Part shown: positions 50,415 to 60,764 of the stretch, one piece after another | Numbering within the stretch: position 1 is the stretch's first letter | Layout of the letters: each line of letters opens with the position of its first letter | NCBI GenBank assembly: GCA_006218035.1 | Contig: VBWC01000008.1 | Coordinates: 44,323-108,322 of the forward strand | Direction: 5' to 3' | Length of the DNA: 64,000 nt | From: Gammaproteobacteria bacterium | GTDB taxonomy: Bacteria; Pseudomonadota; Gammaproteobacteria; VBWC01 | Translations under genes and position numbers: made by a program | Notes under the pieces: generated by a model | Database searches by the model: none | Told to the model about the DNA's origin: nothing | Seen by the model: the letters and a program-made list of their open reading frames with translations, nothing else

Positions 50415-50930
50415 ATGACCTTGAGAAAGAGCTTCGATTACAGCGCCCGCGCCGACGCGCAGGTGTTGATACTCGGCTCAATGCCGGGCGAGGAATCGCT
50501 GCGCCGGCAGCAGTACTATGCCCATCCACGCAACTGCTTCTGGGACATCATGTCGGCATTGTTCGGCATCAACCGCGAGCTGCCTTACCCTCAACGTCTG
50601 GCGAAACTGCAGCAACAGCGGATCGCGTTATGGGACGTCGCCCGCTCGTGCCGGCGCCGCGGCAGCCTGGATGCGAGCATCGCCATGCCATCCGTGCAGG
50701 CGAACGACTTCGCGGCGCTGTTCAAGCACTGTCCCGGTATCACGCACGTGTTCTTCAATGGGCGCAAGGCCGCCGAGCTGTTCAACAAACTGGTGAAGCA
50801 TTCTGTTGCGGACCTGGCGCACGCGGTGGTATTTACCGCGTTACCCTCGACCAGTCCGGCCAACGCATCGATATCGAACGCCGAAAAACTTGCGCAATGG
50901 CGGGCGGTAAAAAAGGCGCTGATACGATGA
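50415..50930 (+). CDS. DNA-deoxyinosine/uracil glycosylase (UDG family 6-like)
   Basis: LILGSMPGEESLRRQQYYAHPRNCFWDIMSALFG; VFTALPSTSPANAS. Confidence 0.88.
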   Translation: MTLRKSFDYSARADAQVLILGSMPGEESLRRQQYYAHPRNCFWDIMSALFGINRELPYPQRLAKLQQQRIALWDVARSCRRRGSLDASIAMPSVQANDFAALFKHCPGITHVFFNGRKAAELFNKLVKHSVADLAHAVVFTALPSTSPANASISNAEKLAQWRAVKKALIR

Positions 50931-51940
50931 CCATGCGTGGCCGTATGTCACGCGCGCTGACCGCCGCGTTGCTCGCGCTCGGATTGATCGTTCCGGCGCA
51001 TGCGCGCGCCGAGGTCGCGCCATTCTATACGCGCAACCTGAGTCCGTTCATCCAGATCTTCGGCCTGCCGGCGATGGAAAGCGGCGCGCTGGCACCGGCC
51101 GGCAGTATCGATACGAAACTGGCGCTGGATATTGCCAACAATTCGATACAGGGCGGCAACGACCTTGAACAGGTGGTAATCGATGGTGAAACGTATCGCG
51201 CGGCGCTGACATTGCGCTACCGCGTGAGTCCGGCGATCGAGCTCGGCCTCGATGTGCCGCTGGTGCATCACAGCGGCGGGATATTCGATAGTTTCATCGA
51301 TGGCTGGCACGATACCTTCGGCCTGTCCAACAACGCCAGACGCCAGTTCGAAAACAGCACGCTGAATTACCGTTACACCCGCGACGGTATCCAGCGCGTC
51401 GCGATCACGCAGGCCGACAACGGCATCGGTGACCTGCGGCTGTCGACCGGCTACCGGATACTCCAGGACAATGGTCCGCTGCCGCGCGCGATCGCGCTGC
51501 GTGCCGGACTGAAACTGCCAACCGGCGACCCGGACCTGCTGCTCGGCAGCGGCGGTACCGATCTGTCGCTCAGCATCAACTTCAGCGACAGCCAGCTGCT
51601 CGGCTCTGCGGACTGGACCTTGTTCGGCGCGGCCGGGATTGTCGCACTCGGCAACGGCGACGTGCTGCCGGAACTGCATCGTAACGCCGCCGGTTTCGGC
51701 GTGCTCGGTGTCGGCTGGCACGCCTGGCGCATGGTCAATCTGAAGACGCAGCTCAATACCCATACCGCGATGTATCGCAGCGATCTCGCCGAACTCGGTT
51801 CGGATGCCATTGAGTTGATCGTCGGCGGCGATATTGCATTGCCGCACCGCATGACCCTCGACATCGGCGTGACCGAAAACCTGTTCTCGGGTCCAACCCC
51901 GGACGTGGCGCTGCATTTGCTGCTGAGGCGCGCGTACTAG
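50927..51940 (+). CDS. DUF3187-like outer membrane protein
   Basis: Signal peptide; APFYTRNLSPFIQIFGLPAMESGALAPAGSIDTKLALDIANNS...FDSFIDGWHDTFGLSNNAR; ATGA overlap with upstream gene. Confidence 0.75.
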   Translation: MTMRGRMSRALTAALLALGLIVPAHARAEVAPFYTRNLSPFIQIFGLPAMESGALAPAGSIDTKLALDIANNSIQGGNDLEQVVIDGETYRAALTLRYRVSPAIELGLDVPLVHHSGGIFDSFIDGWHDTFGLSNNARRQFENSTLNYRYTRDGIQRVAITQADNGIGDLRLSTGYRILQDNGPLPRAIALRAGLKLPTGDPDLLLGSGGTDLSLSINFSDSQLLGSADWTLFGAAGIVALGNGDVLPELHRNAAGFGVLGVGWHAWRMVNLKTQLNTHTAMYRSDLAELGSDAIELIVGGDIALPHRMTLDIGVTENLFSGPTPDVALHLLLRRAY

Positions 51941-52011
51941 CCGTGCAGACGCGCGTCGCCCGACCGGTCCGAACAAGTAAATCCGCATCGACCTGTGTAA
52001 ACTACGCGCCC

Positions 52012-52893
52012 ATGTTATGGTTGACGATCCTCCTGTCCCTGGCGATACTCCCTGCGATCGTGTCAGCGGCGATACCCGGTCCCGGCGCCACAGGGACAAC
52101 GGCCACGGTAACGACGCTCGCGAGCGCGGCCGACGATGCGCCGTCCGCTGCCGGACAGTCACCCCTGGCTACGGACTTCCGCCCCGCCAGCGCGGTGCTC
52201 GGCCTGACCGGACAGCAACAACCCGACCAGCGCGACTGGGCCGGCATGCGCAAGGACACCGCTTATTTCGCGGCCTACCAGTTCATCGTCATCGGCGTGC
52301 TGTACGTCGTACCGGAAAGCATCTCCGGCTGGACCCCGCAGCAGAAGGAAAACTTCAGCATCGGCAAATGGAAGGATCATATCCGTCACGTGGTCTGGGA
52401 TCACGACGAGTGGTACATCAATTACATCCTGCATCCGTACTGGGGCGCCGCGTATTACGTGCGCGCACAGCAGCGCGGCTTCGGCCCGGCCGGCTCGTTC
52501 TGGTATTCGGCCATGCTGTCGACGATCTATGAATTCGGCGCCGAAGCGATATTCGAGAGGCCGTCGATCCAGGACATGATCTTCACGCCGGTCGGCGGAG
52601 CGTTTGTCGGCGATTACTTCATGACACTGCGCGGCGAGATCCAGGCACGCACGCAGGCGAGCGGCAAGACCAGCGGCATGGACAGTTTCCTGCTGGTCGC
52701 CACCGACCCGCTCGGCGCGTTGAACAACAATGTCGACCGCCTGTTCGGCAAGAACGCCAGCGTCACCGTGCTGCCGGTGTTCGGCCCGACGATCGTGCCG
52801 ACGACGACGCACAACCCGGCGCTCGGTGATAGCGCCCAGTCGTTTTCACTCAGCGCGCCGATGCTCGGCGTGAAAACCACGATCCGCTGGTAA
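52012..52893 (+). CDS. DUF3943-like protein
   Basis: WDHDEWYINYILHPYWGAAYYVRAQQRGFGPAGSFWYSAMLSTIYEFGAEAIFERPSIQDMIFTPVGGAFVGDYF. Confidence 0.75.
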   Translation: MLWLTILLSLAILPAIVSAAIPGPGATGTTATVTTLASAADDAPSAAGQSPLATDFRPASAVLGLTGQQQPDQRDWAGMRKDTAYFAAYQFIVIGVLYVVPESISGWTPQQKENFSIGKWKDHIRHVVWDHDEWYINYILHPYWGAAYYVRAQQRGFGPAGSFWYSAMLSTIYEFGAEAIFERPSIQDMIFTPVGGAFVGDYFMTLRGEIQARTQASGKTSGMDSFLLVATDPLGALNNNVDRLFGKNASVTVLPVFGPTIVPTTTHNPALGDSAQSFSLSAPMLGVKTTIRW

Positions 52894-53196
52894 GCCCTGC
52901 CGCGCCGTCACGTCGATACGGCAGTCCGGTGTCGGATTCAGCGGACAGGAAAACAGATGGCTTTCTTCCTTCCGTTCGATTGCGTAGTCCTGCGTCACAC
53001 CGGGGGCTAGCCCGCCGCGCACCTTCGCGGGAATGGCGGACTTGACACGGATTCCCAAGGTCGCGTCACAGCGCAGGACCGGAACACCCGGCCCCGGTCT
53101 GATCAGCGGTCGCCGCAACAGGTGATTACGTTACCCGCCGCCGGGTATGCTATCGTTGCGTTTGTCAGTTCCGGACACCGATCATTACATCGAACC

Positions 53197-54411
53197 ATGC
53201 AAACCGCGCTCGCTGAACCGTACAAATCCACCCCGGCAGGACAGGAAGCAGACGCGATACTACGCAGTTGCGTGCATTGTGGCTTCTGCAACGCCACCTG
53301 TCCGACCTACCAGTTGCTCGGCGACGAACTCGACGGCCCGCGCGGTCGTATCTACCAGATCAAACAACTGGTCGAGGGTGCGCCGGCGACGGAGCGCATA
53401 CGGCTGCATCTCGACCGCTGCCTGACCTGCCGCAATTGCGAAACCACCTGCCCGTCGGGCGTGCAGTACGGAAATTTGCTCGATATCGGCCGCGACATCG
53501 TCGAGGCCCAGGTGCCGCGTCCATGGCGCGAGCGCACCTTCCGGCGACTGCTTCGGTTCGTGCTGCCGTATCCGCGCCGGCTGCGCCCGGTACTGTGGTT
53601 CGCCGGGATGTTCCGCGCGCTGCTGCCCGCGACGCTACGCGAACAACTGCCGCAGCGGCGCAAGCCGGTGCCATGGCCCGTGTCGGCACAGCAACGCAAG
53701 GTCATCATGCTGGACGGCTGCGTACAGTCGGTATCCGAACCGGGCATCAACGCCGCCGCCGCCCGCGTGTTCGACCGCCTTGGTTACGCCGCGCAGCGCG
53801 CCACCGGCGCGAATTGCTGCGGCGCGGTCAGCTTTCATCTGTCGGCCGCCGACGAGGCGCGCACCTTCATGCGCGCCAACATCGACGCGTGGTGGCCGCT
53901 GATTGCACAAGGCGCGGAGGCTATTATCGTTACGTCGAGCGCCTGCAGCCTGATGGTCAAGGATTACGGCCGGCTGCTTAAGGATGACGCCGCCTATGCA
54001 GGGAAGGCCGCGCGCGTATCCGAACTGTGCTGCGATATCGCCGAGTTCATTGCCCGCGCCGACCTCTCCCGGCTAAACGCGGTCCAGCCGCAGCAGATCG
54101 CGTTTCACGCGCCGTGCACGTTGCAGCACGGCAGCAAATTGCCGGGCATCGTCGAACAGATACTCGGCTCGCTGGGCTTTACGCTGACACCGGTCAAGGA
54201 TGCCCATCTGTGCTGCGGCGCTGCCGGCACCTACAGCATCCTGCAACCGGCGCTGTCAAAGCAGTTGCTCGTCAACAAGGTCGCCGCGCTCGAAAACGGC
54301 GCGCCCGCGCTTATCGCGACCGCGAACATCGGTTGCCTGCTGCATCTGCAAGGCGGCAGCCGCCGGCCGGTGAAGCACTGGATAGAGCTGCTGGATAACG
54401 CGCACCACTAA
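53197..54411 (+). CDS. glcF: Glycolate oxidase iron-sulfur subunit GlcF
   Basis: CVHCGFCNATCPTYQLLGDELDGPRGRIYQIKQL; CLTCRNCETTCPSGVQYG; two CCG (cysteine-rich) domains. Confidence 0.95.
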   Translation: MQTALAEPYKSTPAGQEADAILRSCVHCGFCNATCPTYQLLGDELDGPRGRIYQIKQLVEGAPATERIRLHLDRCLTCRNCETTCPSGVQYGNLLDIGRDIVEAQVPRPWRERTFRRLLRFVLPYPRRLRPVLWFAGMFRALLPATLREQLPQRRKPVPWPVSAQQRKVIMLDGCVQSVSEPGINAAAARVFDRLGYAAQRATGANCCGAVSFHLSAADEARTFMRANIDAWWPLIAQGAEAIIVTSSACSLMVKDYGRLLKDDAAYAGKAARVSELCCDIAEFIARADLSRLNAVQPQQIAFHAPCTLQHGSKLPGIVEQILGSLGFTLTPVKDAHLCCGAAGTYSILQPALSKQLLVNKVAALENGAPALIATANIGCLLHLQGGSRRPVKHWIELLDNAHH

Positions 54412-54647
54412 CGTTATCCCCCACGCGCCGCGGGGTGACAGCGAGGCGAATATTTTTTATGCTTGGCGGCCGTTTGTGCGGGTGAGCCAAGCGCGGAACC
54501 TTCGCCATCATCGTCGTTCCGGCCTTGAGCCGGAATCCAGTCATATGAAAATGATTTCTGGATTCTCGCCTGCGCGGGAATGACAATAGCGAACCGAATC
54601 TATAAGACCGTTGTACCATCACCGATCAATCGCAACCGAGGTTTACC

Positions 54648-55826
54648 ATGCCGATACGTTCGTTTCATCCGCCGCAGCGCACGCTGATGGGGCCGGGCCC
54701 TTCCGATGTCAGTCCGCGCGTGCTTGAGGCCATGTCACGACCGACCATCGGCCACCTCGATCCGCGCTTCATCGAGATGATGGATGAGATCAAACAGCTG
54801 TTGCAGTACACGTTCCAGACCAAAAACGAACTGACGATGCCGGTCTCCGGCCCCGGTTCCGCCGGCATGGAAACCTGCTTCGTCAATCTGGTGCAGCCCG
54901 GCGACACCGTCGTCGTCTGCCAGAACGGCGTGTTCGGCGGCCGCATGAAAGAAAACGTCGAGCGCTGCGGCGCAACCGCAATCATGGTCGAAAACGCCTG
55001 GGGCGAGGCCGTCGATCCGGGCAGACTCGAAGACGCGCTGAAAAAGAATGGCGCGGCGAAGCTGGTGGCGTTCGTGCATGCCGAGACGTCGACCGGCGCG
55101 CAGTCGGATGCGAAAGCGCTGGTCGACATCGCGCACCGGCATGATTGTCTGACGATAGTGGACGCGGTCACATCGCTCGGCGGCACGCCATTGAAGGTCG
55201 ACGACTGGGGCATCGACGCGGTCTACTCCGGCAGCCAGAAGTGCCTGTCGTGCACGCCCGGCCTGTCGCCGGTCAGCTTCGGCACACGCGCGCTGGACGT
55301 GATCAAAAACCGCAAGCACAAGGTGCAGAGCTGGTTCATGGACCTGAATCTGGTGATGGCCTACTGGGGCAGCGGCGCCAAGCGGGCCTACCATCACACC
55401 GCGCCGATCAATGCACTGTACGGTTTGCACGAGGCACTGGTGATCCTGCAGGATGAGGGCCTGGAAAGCGCGTGGCACCGCCATCAGAGAAACCACGAGG
55501 CGTTGCGCGCCGGTATCGAGGCGATGGGCCTGTCGTTCGTCGTCAAGCCCGAGGCACGTCTGCCACAACTGAACAGCATCAATATACCGGCCGGTATCGA
55601 CGACGCCGCGGTACGCAAGGAACTGCTGACCAGTTATCAGCTGGAAATCGGCGCCGGCCTCGGCGCGATGGCCGGCAAGGTGTGGCGCATCGGCCTGATG
55701 GGCCACACCAGCAACCCGCGCAACGTTTTGCTATGCTTGGGCGCGCTGGACGACGTGTTGAGCCGCGCGGGAGCGCGCATCAACAAGGGCGTGGCAGTCG
55801 CCGCGGCGAGCAAGGTATTGTCATGA
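54648..55826 (+). CDS. Alanine-glyoxylate / serine-glyoxylate aminotransferase (class V)
   Basis: LMGPGPSDVSPRVLEAMSRPTIGHLDPRFIEMMDEIK; VYSGSQKCLSCTPGLSPVSF (PLP Lys). Confidence 0.92.
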   Translation: MPIRSFHPPQRTLMGPGPSDVSPRVLEAMSRPTIGHLDPRFIEMMDEIKQLLQYTFQTKNELTMPVSGPGSAGMETCFVNLVQPGDTVVVCQNGVFGGRMKENVERCGATAIMVENAWGEAVDPGRLEDALKKNGAAKLVAFVHAETSTGAQSDAKALVDIAHRHDCLTIVDAVTSLGGTPLKVDDWGIDAVYSGSQKCLSCTPGLSPVSFGTRALDVIKNRKHKVQSWFMDLNLVMAYWGSGAKRAYHHTAPINALYGLHEALVILQDEGLESAWHRHQRNHEALRAGIEAMGLSFVVKPEARLPQLNSINIPAGIDDAAVRKELLTSYQLEIGAGLGAMAGKVWRIGLMGHTSNPRNVLLCLGALDDVLSRAGARINKGVAVAAASKVLS

Positions 55827-55849
55827 ATTTGGGGAAACCCTGAATAGTT

Positions 55850-55976
55850 CGTCATTCCGGGCGAAGCGAAGCGTAGACCCGGAATCCAGTGCCTACCGGA
55901 GCCGCTGCATTCCCATTTACATGGGCCACTCATAACCGGATGGACTGGATTCCCGCTTGCGCGGGAATGACAAGTT
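55850..55976. repeat. Dispersed gtcattccggg...cccggaatccag intergenic repeat
   Basis: Shares gtcattccgggcg.agc.aagcg.agacccggaatccagt..... cggagccgctg with 3996-4065; ends in gattcccgcttgcgcgggaatgac. Confidence 0.65.
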
Positions 55977-56036
55977 TTGGTCCCGTCATGCTTACAGGTA
56001 ATGTTTAATAAACCGTAATCAACAGGCAGATACCCA

Positions 56037-57707
56037 ATGGCGCAATACATATTCACGATGAACCGCGTTTCGAAGGTCGTCCCTCCGAAGCGCCAGATCC
56101 TTAAAGACATCTCGCTGTCGTTCTTTCCCGGCGCGAAGATCGGCGTGCTCGGCCTGAACGGCTCCGGCAAGTCGACCGTGCTGCGCATCATGGCGGGTGT
56201 CGACACCGACATCATCGGCGAGGCGCGCCCGCAGGCGGGCATCAAGATCGGCTACCTGCCGCAGGAACCGCAGCTCGATGAAACCAAGGACGTGCGCGGC
56301 AACGTCGAAGAGGCGATCAGTGAGACCAAGGCGCTGGTCGATCGCTTCAACGAGATCAGCATGAAGTTCGCCGAGCCGATGAGCGACGACGAGATGAACG
56401 CGCTGCTGGAAGAGCAGGCGAAGATGCAGGATGCGATCGATGCCGCCGGCGCGTGGGAGCTCGATCGCAAGCTTGAGGTCGCCGCCGAGGCGCTGCGCCT
56501 GCCGCCGTGGGAAGCGGACGTTGCCAAACTGTCCGGCGGCGAGCGCCGCCGCGTCGCGCTGTGCAAATTATTGTTATCGGCCCCCGACATGCTGCTGCTC
56601 GATGAGCCGACCAACCATCTGGATGCCGAATCGGTCGCATGGCTCGAACGCTTTCTGCACGACTTCGCCGGTACCGTCGTCGCCGTCACGCATGATCGTT
56701 ATTTTCTCGACAACGTCGCCGGCTGGATACTGGAGCTGGATCGCGGCCATGGCATACCGTGGGAAGGCAATTATTCGTCATGGCTGGAACAGAAGGACAA
56801 GCGTTTAGGGCAGGAGGAAAAATCGGAGGCCGCGCGCCAGCGTGCGATCAAGGCCGAACTGGAATGGGTGCGCTCGAATCCCAAGGGTCGTCACGCCAAA
56901 AGCAAGGCGCGCCTGGCACGCTTCGATGAATTGATCTCGCAGGAAAGCCAGAAGCGCGCCGAAACCAAGGAGCTGTATATTCCGCCGGGCCCGCGCCTCG
57001 GCGATCTGGTGGTCGAAGCGAAGAATCTGCGTAAAGGATTCGGCGATCGCCTGCTGATCGACGGCCTGAGTTTCAATCTGCCGCCGGGCGGCATCGTCGG
57101 CATCATCGGTCCGAACGGCGCCGGCAAGACCACGCTGTTTCGCATGCTCACCGGTCAGGAAAAACCGGACGGCGGCGAACTGCGCATCGGCGAGACCGTG
57201 CAACTGGCCTACGTCGACCAAAGCCGCGACTCGCTCGACGGCAACAAGACCGTCTGGCAGGAGATCTCCGACGGCGCCGACATCATCACCGTCGGCAAAC
57301 ACGAGATGGCGTCGCGCGGCTACGTCAGCCGCTTCAACTTCCGGGGCTCCGACCAGCAAAAGTTCGTCAAGGATTTATCCGGCGGCGAACGCAACCGCGT
57401 GCATCTCGCCAAGCTGCTAAAGAGCGGCGGCAACGTGTTGCTGCTCGACGAACCGACCAACGACCTCGACATCGAAACGCTGCGCGCGCTCGAAGAAGCG
57501 CTGCTCGACTTCCCGGGTTGCGCCGTTGTCATCTCGCATGACCGCTGGTTTCTCGATCGCATCGCCACGCACATGCTCGCGTTCGAAGGCGACAGCCAGG
57601 TGGTCTGGTTCGAAGGGAACTACGCCGACTACGAGGCCGACAAACACCGCCGCCTCGGCACGGATGCGGATCAACCGCATAGGATTAAATACAGAAAACT
57701 GGCTTGA
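56037..57707 (+). CDS. ettA: Energy-dependent translational throttle protein EttA (ABC-F ATPase)
   Basis: [47 protein letters not shown]; two ABC domains, no TM. Confidence 0.95.
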   Translation: MAQYIFTMNRVSKVVPPKRQILKDISLSFFPGAKIGVLGLNGSGKSTVLRIMAGVDTDIIGEARPQAGIKIGYLPQEPQLDETKDVRGNVEEAISETKALVDRFNEISMKFAEPMSDDEMNALLEEQAKMQDAIDAAGAWELDRKLEVAAEALRLPPWEADVAKLSGGERRRVALCKLLLSAPDMLLLDEPTNHLDAESVAWLERFLHDFAGTVVAVTHDRYFLDNVAGWILELDRGHGIPWEGNYSSWLEQKDKRLGQEEKSEAARQRAIKAELEWVRSNPKGRHAKSKARLARFDELISQESQKRAETKELYIPPGPRLGDLVVEAKNLRKGFGDRLLIDGLSFNLPPGGIVGIIGPNGAGKTTLFRMLTGQEKPDGGELRIGETVQLAYVDQSRDSLDGNKTVWQEISDGADIITVGKHEMASRGYVSRFNFRGSDQQKFVKDLSGGERNRVHLAKLLKSGGNVLLLDEPTNDLDIETLRALEEALLDFPGCAVVISHDRWFLDRIATHMLAFEGDSQVVWFEGNYADYEADKHRRLGTDADQPHRIKYRKLA

Positions 57708-57714
57708 CAGGTAG

Positions 57715-57870
57715 GATGCGGTGAACGCAGTCAACCGCATCATTCGCGACCGATGCGGTTCGTCCCTCACCGCATCCTACGCTCGATAATACGACGCAAC
57801 ACTATCATTCGATGTAGGGTGGGTGAGCGATGCGCAAGCATCGCGTAACCCGCCAAGCGTTGCGCAGCAA
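57715..57870. repeat. Dispersed intergenic repeat, copy 2
   Basis: Contains cgataatacgacgcaacactatcattcgatg (57784-57814), identical to 60324-60354. Confidence 0.8.
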
Positions 57871-57956
57871 CACAGGTTATGCAAGAAACCATAACGTCAA
57901 CACCTTGTAGAGCAGCATGTTTCCGTTTTGCGCACAGTGGCATAGAAAATAGGGTA

Positions 57957-58673
57957 TTAGTCGCTGGAATTGCCACGAGAGTAGGGAGCAAACGCAAACG
58001 ACGGCCCCTCACGCTCGATTCGCGCGTGGTCCGCGAAATCTTCGTAACGCAACGCTAATAACACAGGGTTCAAGATATTTACCACGTAGCAGAATCTTAA
58101 CTGATGGCGACGGTCTTTAATCAGAAAGTTATTGTAATCACATCCTCCCCATACATAATAACGATGCGTACCGGCCAGCATTTTTCCGATATCGGCGCGC
58201 GGAAGACCCAAGAGCAAGAATATCTCAGTCCCGGGTAATATTTGTCCTTGTTCTTTCGGACTCTCCATCTGAGGAAAATCAAAGTCGGCCGGAATATCAC
58301 CTGCGAAACATTTCGCTTGTAGCCAAGTGGAAACGTTTACTGCCGGTGTAGCCCCGCTGTTTTTTATGTACGTGTATATCAAAGCGTTAACTGTACGATC
58401 CTCGTCATGAGGACTCAAGATAGAATTCACTTGGTTAATTCCAATATAGGGGCGTTTTCCTATCACCATTTCTTCTCTTGCAATCGAAACAGCATCTTCT
58501 GCAGAGATTGCGGCACGCATCGCAGCATTAGCTGAATGGCGTGTTGTGTACCATAGCAACGATGTAGCTACAGCAAGAACTATCGTAAATAGCCCTATTA
58601 ACCAGGTACCAAGAACATTAAAGAAAACGTTATGAAGCTCGACAAATTGAATGAGAGGGGCTAGCGATTCCAT
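57957..58673 (-). CDS. Hypothetical protein with N-terminal transmembrane segment
   Basis: 238 aa; FNVLGTWLIGLFTIVLAVATSLLWY TM; no recognised family; visibly AT-richer than neighbours. Confidence 0.6.
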   Translation of the reverse strand: MESLAPLIQFVELHNVFFNVLGTWLIGLFTIVLAVATSLLWYTTRHSANAAMRAAISAEDAVSIAREEMVIGKRPYIGINQVNSILSPHDEDRTVNALIYTYIKNSGATPAVNVSTWLQAKCFAGDIPADFDFPQMESPKEQGQILPGTEIFLLLGLPRADIGKMLAGTHRYYVWGGCDYNNFLIKDRRHQLRFCYVVNILNPVLLALRYEDFADHARIEREGPSFAFAPYSRGNSSD

Positions 58674-58778
58674 GATTCCCTTTCTCTTCGTGATCGTTAT
58701 TTACACCGAACCCGTCGGGCGGGATAAGCTTCGGTAGGACTCGTAGGACGCAATAAGCGCAGCGCATTGCGCCGGATG

Positions 58779-59120
58779 TCAGTCCGCATACGCCAACGCC
58801 ATCTCATCACCACCGGTCCAATCCACCGGATAAACACCCTTCTCCACCAATCGTTGAAACGTCGAATACGGGCATTGTGCCACACTCATTACCAACCTAT
58901 GTTTCACCGGATTGATATGAATGTAATCCATGTGGGCCTGCAAATTCGCATCGTCGCGAATCAAATGCTCCCAATACCGCCGTCGCCAGATGCCGCGTTC
59001 GGCGCGGCGCGCGTTGAAATTTAAAGGTACGCGCCACCTGGAAGACGCATGGCGTTCCTTCTCCCTCGGGGAAGAGGTTAGGATGAGGGGATATAACGTA
59101 GGAGAAAATAGCTTATTCAA
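58779..59120 (-). pseudogene. C-terminal fragment of REP-associated tyrosine transposase
   Basis: RRAERGIWRRRYWEHLIRDDANLQAHMDYIHINPVKHRLVMSVAQCPYSTFQRLVEKGVYPVDW; N-terminal HUH domain absent, replaced by repeat-derived sequence. Confidence 0.75.
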
Positions 59121-59163
59121 CTGGCCCCCCTCACCCCGACCCTCTCCCGGAGGGAGAGGGTGA
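59057..59163. repeat. Inverted ctccctcggggaagagg / ccctctcccggagggagaggg repeat
   Basis: Read directly; interrupts the 5' part of the RAYT fragment. Confidence 0.55.
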
Positions 59164-59469
59164 CAATGGAGAGGCCAGTTATTGGCTGTTCACGCTTTGG
59201 TCTTTGCTTACGAGCCTGCTCTCGGGACACGGCGGTCGTGCGGCATCAAAGGATGGTCGCGCGGTTTTCCTTACGGCGCAATATCCTTTCGTTATTGAGC
59301 ACGACACCCTTGATCAATCGCGGTATATCCGGCGCAATGCGCTTTGCTTATCGCGCCCTACCGGGCTGCCCCACTTGTCCTTGATCTTGCCGGAGAGCTG
59401 CTTCCAATAGTCTTTGGCAAACTCTTCGCTCATCGGTTGTTCCCTGAAAGCGATGCTCATCGGCGCCGA

Positions 59470-60084
59470 TTACTTGCCCGCGACGGTGAGGGCGGATGTA
59501 TCCACGCTCTTCACGCCATCCACTTTTTGAGCGATAACTTTTACGTGATTGATGGCATCCAGGTTTTTCAGCATACCGGTCAGAACGACCACGCCTTGAG
59601 TCGTCTCTACGCTCACCTCGAAGCCCTTGCTGAAGCTGTCGGCGAGAAGCTCGGATTTTACCTTAGTGGTAATCCAGCTATCGGATACGGCCTTCTTCGT
59701 TTCCGCGACGACCGTGCTACCGGAGGGCGTTGTCAGGTTATTATCAACACTCTTGACACCGGCAATAGACATTACCGCTGCCTCGGCCCCGGACTTTGCG
59801 TCCGCACTGCTCGCCGAGCCATCGAGCGTGACGATGCCGTTGGTGGTGGTTACGTTAATGTTGGATTTCTTGAGACTGTCCTCGCCCATTAGCGTGGACT
59901 TTATCTTGGCGGTGATAGCGGTGTCGGTGATCGTTGCACCAAGGCCATCGCTATGCGCTTTCGGCGCCGTGGCATCACCACTGGGTGGAGCGGCGCCCGC
60001 TGTGCCGATGCCAAACCCTGCGGCCAAACCAGCAGCAATCAGTGTGGTGCGAAACGGGGTTTTACGAAATAGGGTCATGTTCAT
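59470..60084 (-). CDS. Exported protein with two BON domains
   Basis: DTAITAKIKSTLMGEDSLKKSNINVTTTNGIVTLDGSASSADAKSGAEAAVMSIAGVKSVDNNL and second copy ITTKVKSELLADSF...VVVLTGML. Confidence 0.9.
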   Translation of the reverse strand: MNMTLFRKTPFRTTLIAAGLAAGFGIGTAGAAPPSGDATAPKAHSDGLGATITDTAITAKIKSTLMGEDSLKKSNINVTTTNGIVTLDGSASSADAKSGAEAAVMSIAGVKSVDNNLTTPSGSTVVAETKKAVSDSWITTKVKSELLADSFSKGFEVSVETTQGVVVLTGMLKNLDAINHVKVIAQKVDGVKSVDTSALTVAGK

Positions 60085-60289
60085 GGGAGTTCTCCGGTCT
60101 GTCGTAGGCACGACTTGCTTTACGAATTTTTCGTAGGAACATCCTGATCGTGCGCGTCGACCGTGTCGGTGCGGTACCACACATAGAAACGCCCCCATGC
60201 GCACGATTTTCTGCGGAGGAATACTGGTATCCCGGCACGGGTGCCGATCAGCCACACCGGATCAAATATCGGAAACTTGCTTGATGTGG

Positions 60290-60418
60290 GATGCGGTGAA
60301 CACCGTGAACCGCATCCTACGCGCGATAATACGACGCAACACTATCATTCGATGAAGGGTTGATTAGCGATGCATCCGCATCGTGTAACCCACCAACCGT
60401 TGCGCAGCAACAAAATAT
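60290..60418. repeat. Dispersed intergenic repeat, copy 3
   Basis: 31 bp identical to copy 2 plus degenerate flanks (gttgcgcagcaaca). Confidence 0.8.
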
Positions 60419-60542
60419 TGGCAAATTTAAATCGATACACTCACGGTCCATTGCAGACACTGACAGCGCCCAACCGCTGAGGGCGGACCTGACGACGGGA
60501 AGGCAACTGCGTGATGGCGGCACATCCATCCGATCGATAGTG

Positions 60543-60764
60543 CTAACTTCTCTTGATCTGAAAAAGCAGCAGCACAGCGCCAATCGCGATCGCTCCTGCG
60601 CCGGCCCAAACCGGTACGTTGACCGTTTGCTGATCCTTTACTGACAACTCTATCGCACCAAGCTTCGCCTCATGGGTATCCTTGGTATAGGTGAACTTGC
60701 CATACATCAGCCCGAGCGCGCCGGCCACTATCAGCGCGATTGCCGCAACCTTTCCTGCATTCAT
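60543..60764 (-). CDS. Small two-TM membrane protein (DUF3185-like)
   Basis: MNAGKVAAIALIVAGALGLMYGKFTYTKDTHEAKLGAIELSVKDQQTVNVPVWAGAGAIAIGAVLLLFQIKRS. Confidence 0.75.
   Translation of the reverse strand: MNAGKVAAIALIVAGALGLMYGKFTYTKDTHEAKLGAIELSVKDQQTVNVPVWAGAGAIAIGAVLLLFQIKRS

Larger units (their letters stand above)
58743..59361. mobile_element. REP-flanked RAYT (REP-associated transposase) remnant
   Basis: 35-bp near-identical inverted repeats GTAGGaCGCaATAAGCgcAGCGCATTGCGCCGGAT at 58743-58777 and 59327-59361. Confidence 0.65.

Noticed and set aside
50948-52162. 404-aa minus-strand ORF antisense to the DUF3187-like gene
   Set aside because: Antisense artefact; sense-strand gene has signal peptide and translational coupling
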